DNA from: Comamonadaceae bacterium
Lineage (GTDB): Bacteria; Pseudomonadota; Gammaproteobacteria; Burkholderiales; Burkholderiaceae_C
DNA length: 64,000 nt
Assembly: GCA_015999985.1 (NCBI GenBank)
Contig: JAECRA010000004.1
Location: 45,595-109,594, forward strand
Direction: 5' to 3'
Positions 61,992 through 64,000 of this stretch are shown in pieces; positions within the stretch are counted from its first letter, which is position 1, and each line of letters begins with the position of its first letter. A model generated the notes under the pieces. It made no database searches and was not told the origin of the DNA. It saw only the letters and a list, made by a program, of their open reading frames with translations. The position numbers and the translations under genes are program-made.

Positions 61992-62959
61992 TCCAGCTTG
62001 ACGTTGGCGTCGGTGATCACCCTCCCCCATTTTGCTTTGTCACTGCTTACCAGTTTGGCAAACGCTGCTGGTGTGTCAAAGCTCGGTTCGAATCCGTCGG
62101 CGATCATTTTTTTGCTGATCTGCGGATCCTTCACATAAGCCACGATGGACTCGTTAAGGCGTGCGACCACTGCAGGTGGCGTACCCGTTGGTACTGCCAC
62201 GCCCCACCACTCATCGGCCACGTAGCCCGGCACTCCCGATTCCGCGACGGTCGGCACATCGGGCAGAGCGGCAGAACGGCGTTGGCCTGTGGTCGCAAGC
62301 ACTCTCACCTTGCCGCCCTGGATAAATGGCAGGGCGGCACCAAGAATGGCGAACATGACCTGAATTTGTCCCCCCATCAGGTCATTGATTGCCGGGCTGG
62401 TACCCCGGTAGGGCACGTGCATCAAGTCCACACCTGCCATCTTGTTGAACAGCTCAGCTGGCAGATGACCCGCAGCGCCGTTGCCGGCGGACCCATAGGA
62501 AAGCTTGCCGGGTTGTGCCTTGGCGAGCTGTACCAGTTCCTTCACGGATTTGACGGGCACTGCCGGATTCACGATGAGCGCAAACACAGTAGAGGCCACA
62601 CGACTGATATGGACCAACTGCTTCTCCGCGTCATAGCGCAGTTTGGGATACAAGCCTGCGTTGATAGCCGATACACCTGCAGTGGTCATCAACATGGTGT
62701 AGCCGTCGGGTGCTGCCAACGTCACAGCTTCTGCACCAATAGCACCACCCGCGCCAGCGCGATTTTCCACCACCACCGGTTGCGAGTAGGCGTCTGTCAA
62801 GTATTTGGCCAGGTGCCGCGCCAGAATATCAGTGCCGCCGCCTGCGGGAAATGGCACCACCAGCTGTATAGCCTTGCTCGGGTAAGTCCGCTGGGCCCAG
62901 CTGGTGGACTGGATGGACAACGCCGAAACGGCGGCAGTCAAGAGGTTTCGGCGGCGCAT
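61988..62959 (-). CDS. Bug/TctC-family periplasmic solute receptor
   Basis: 323 residues, signal peptide NLLTAAVSALSIQSTSWA, then YPSKAIQLVVPFPAGGGTDILARH and VENRAGAGGAIGAEAV. AAGGA lies 7 nt before the ATG. The start overlaps the PrpF-like gene's end by 22 bp, so they form one operon. The stop TAG lies inside the right tip of the inverted-repeat element (GCCCTAG), i.e. the gene's stop is shared with, or supplied by, that element. Probably binds a tricarboxylate or unsaturated diacid, given PrpF. Confidence 0.92.
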   Translation of the reverse strand: MRRRNLLTAAVSALSIQSTSWAQRTYPSKAIQLVVPFPAGGGTDILARHLAKYLTDAYSQPVVVENRAGAGGAIGAEAVTLAAPDGYTMLMTTAGVSAINAGLYPKLRYDAEKQLVHISRVASTVFALIVNPAVPVKSVKELVQLAKAQPGKLSYGSAGNGAAGHLPAELFNKMAGVDLMHVPYRGTSPAINDLMGGQIQVMFAILGAALPFIQGGKVRVLATTGQRRSAALPDVPTVAESGVPGYVADEWWGVAVPTGTPPAVVARLNESIVAYVKDPQISKKMIADGFEPSFDTPAAFAKLVSSDKAKWGRVITDANVKLD

Positions 62960-64000
62960 GGCAAGTCCTTTGGAAAAGTGGGCTGTGAGGTTGTGGTTGA
63001 AGTTTGCGCCGAGAGCGCTTCGACGGGCAGATACACCTCGCCAGCAAAAAGTCGTCGAGCGGTTCTCACCAAGGCAGCAGAGGCGACGTGCAACTGGTCG
63101 TCGGTGCCACTGCGCATCTTCACCTTGACATGTATGAGGCCAGCAGGGTGCTCAATACTCAGATCTCCGCCGGATGGCGCGCCGCCCATTTCGCGCAACA
63201 GATGACTGGTGACTGTGCCTGGAATAAGACAGGATGCACCCAAGCAAACCGCGCCAGTCACGGCAAAAGAGGTGTGACACGTGTAAGGCATGAAATACCT
63301 GCCGGTGATGGTCCCGCCTTGACGCGGCGCCGCGACCAGCGTCAGCTTCGGCATCTCTAGCCTTGACACATCGCCTAAGCCCATCAGTGCCCCGACCTGG
63401 CAACGCAGCTCTTCCACGCGAGCGCACAGCGCTGCATTTGCATTGAGCTGCTCTGCCGACTCATGGCCGCTTATGCCCAGATCTGATGCCAAGGCGATGG
63501 CCATCGGTACGGCAGCATCCACACAGCTGATGCGCACACCATCAACGATATCCATGGCGCGGCCCGTGGGCAGCAGTGCACCAGTCTTTGAACCCTCGAC
63601 ATCCAGAAATTCGACGAGTACTGGGGCGGCACTGCCGTGCACTCCGTCTATGCGCGCATCACCCTGATATGAAGCTTTGCCATTGAATGTCACGACCTGT
63701 TCATCGATGCGCTTGCCCGTGTTGACGTTGAAAATTCGTACTCGGGTGATGTCTTCTCCGGGCTGTACCAGACCAGAATCCACCGCAAAGGGTCCCACTG
63801 CCGAAAGCATGTTGCCGCAGTTCACAGAGTAGTCAATGGTGTTCTTGTGTACACATATCTGGCCAAAAAGGTAGTCGACATCAACCCCTTCCCGGGATGA
63901 GCGAGAAATGATCGCGACCTTGTTGGTCAGTGAATCAATGCCTCCGATACCGTCAATACGGCGTGGTTCAAGTGCGCCCATGACCCGAAGTAAAAGCAGG
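62938..64000 (-). CDS. PrpF-family isomerase (2-methylaconitate / 4-oxalomesaconate type), 5' end outside the window
   Basis: At least 353 residues visible. The frame stays open to the window edge (LLLLRVMGALEPRRIDGIGG), and RRIDGIGG is internal in PrpF/GalD proteins, so the track's ATG at 63981 is not the true start. The catalytic-type Cys is in YSVNCGNMLSAVGPFAVD; C-terminal IEHPAGLIHV and MPYTCHTSFAVTGAVC match the second domain of the diaminopimelate-epimerase fold. Members isomerise 2-methylaconitate or 4-oxalomesaconate. Coupled with a Bug receptor, so uptake and isomerisation of a related acid is inferred. Confidence 0.88.
   Translation of the reverse strand, partial: LLLLRVMGALEPRRIDGIGGIDSLTNKVAIISRSSREGVDVDYLFGQICVHKNTIDYSVNCGNMLSAVGPFAVDSGLVQPGEDITRVRIFNVNTGKRIDEQVVTFNGKASYQGDARIDGVHGSAAPVLVEFLDVEGSKTGALLPTGRAMDIVDGVRISCVDAAVPMAIALASDLGISGHESAEQLNANAALCARVEELRCQVGALMGLGDVSRLEMPKLTLVAAPRQGGTITGRYFMPYTCHTSFAVTGAVCLGASCLIPGTVTSHLLREMGGAPSGGDLSIEHPAGLIHVKVKMRSGTDDQLHVASAALVRTARRLFAGEVYLPVEALSAQTSTTTSQPTFPKDLPCAAETS

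Overview
The window reads as one contiguous piece of a betaproteobacterial chromosome, most likely Burkholderiales/Comamonadaceae. The grounds are four stand-alone Bug/TctC-type solute receptors, two envelope proteins ending in a C-terminal sorting tail of the IPTL-CTERM kind, two complete Liv-type ABC transporter sets embedded in CoA-ester catabolic operons, and moderately high GC with tight ATGA-type gene overlaps. This is inference from gene style; no rRNA or marker gene is present to fix the genus. No tRNA, rRNA or CRISPR array was recognised.

Layout. (1) 1-5.1 kb: a GntR/UTRA regulator divergent from an operon with a Bug receptor, a maleate-isomerase/Asp-Glu-racemase-like enzyme, a flavin monooxygenase and the start of an HMG-CoA-lyase-like gene, plus an isochorismatase-fold hydrolase. 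(2) 5.2-7.9 kb: a small secreted cadherin/Ig-like protein with a C-terminal sorting tail, translationally coupled to two glycosyltransferases (one a GT10 fucosyltransferase). (3) 8.3-15.4 kb: a LysR gene divergent from Bug, YrdC/Sua5-like, CaiB CoA-transferase, HMG-CoA-lyase-like, LeuC-like and LeuD-like genes, which together look like a hydroxy-diacid degradation pathway. (4) 15.6-18.1 kb: envelope proteins (LssY-C lipoprotein, LprI/DUF1311, DUF3011). (5) 18.4-27.6 kb: a duplicated Liv-type receptor, the rest of that ABC transporter (GFHM), a 3-hydroxyisobutyrate-dehydrogenase-like enzyme and an aldehyde dehydrogenase; a decayed second DUF3011 copy lies between the two receptors.

(6) 27.8-32.2 kb: a MmyB-type regulator divergent from a periplasmic molybdenum hydroxylase set (diheme cytochrome c, 2Fe-2S subunit, Mo subunit). 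(7) 32.4-34.3 kb: a KefC/YbaL-type antiporter preceded by an unlisted 38-aa ORF. (8) 34.5-44.6 kb: a ten-gene operon (livF, livG, acyl-CoA ligase, livH, livM, receptor, enoyl-CoA hydratase, SCP2-type thiolase, SDR, TetR) for uptake and beta-oxidation-like breakdown of an acid; its acyl-CoA ligase carries an in-frame stop inside the nucleotide-binding loop. (9) 45.1-51.4 kb: metal and stress functions: a Fur-box-preceded DUF2325-sodA-ZIP operon, a universal stress protein, an M48 protease and a Zn/Cd/Pb P-type ATPase behind a MerR-type promoter. (10) 51.5-55.8 kb: LysR divergent from esterase, Bug receptor and VOC protein. (11) 55.9-60.5 kb: small membrane proteins, TetR divergent from an HpaB/AbfD-family enzyme, and a DUF11-type sorted surface protein. 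(12) 60.8-64 kb: LysR, a 284-bp inverted-repeat element, a Bug receptor and a PrpF-family isomerase cut by the window edge.

The general picture is a soil or water heterotroph with many small, separately regulated catabolic modules, most pairing a receptor with its degradative enzymes. Substrates are not identifiable from sequence alone. The strongest candidates for something new are the sorted-protein/glycosyltransferase operon, the LeuCD/HMGL/CaiB/YrdC operon and the inverted-repeat element.
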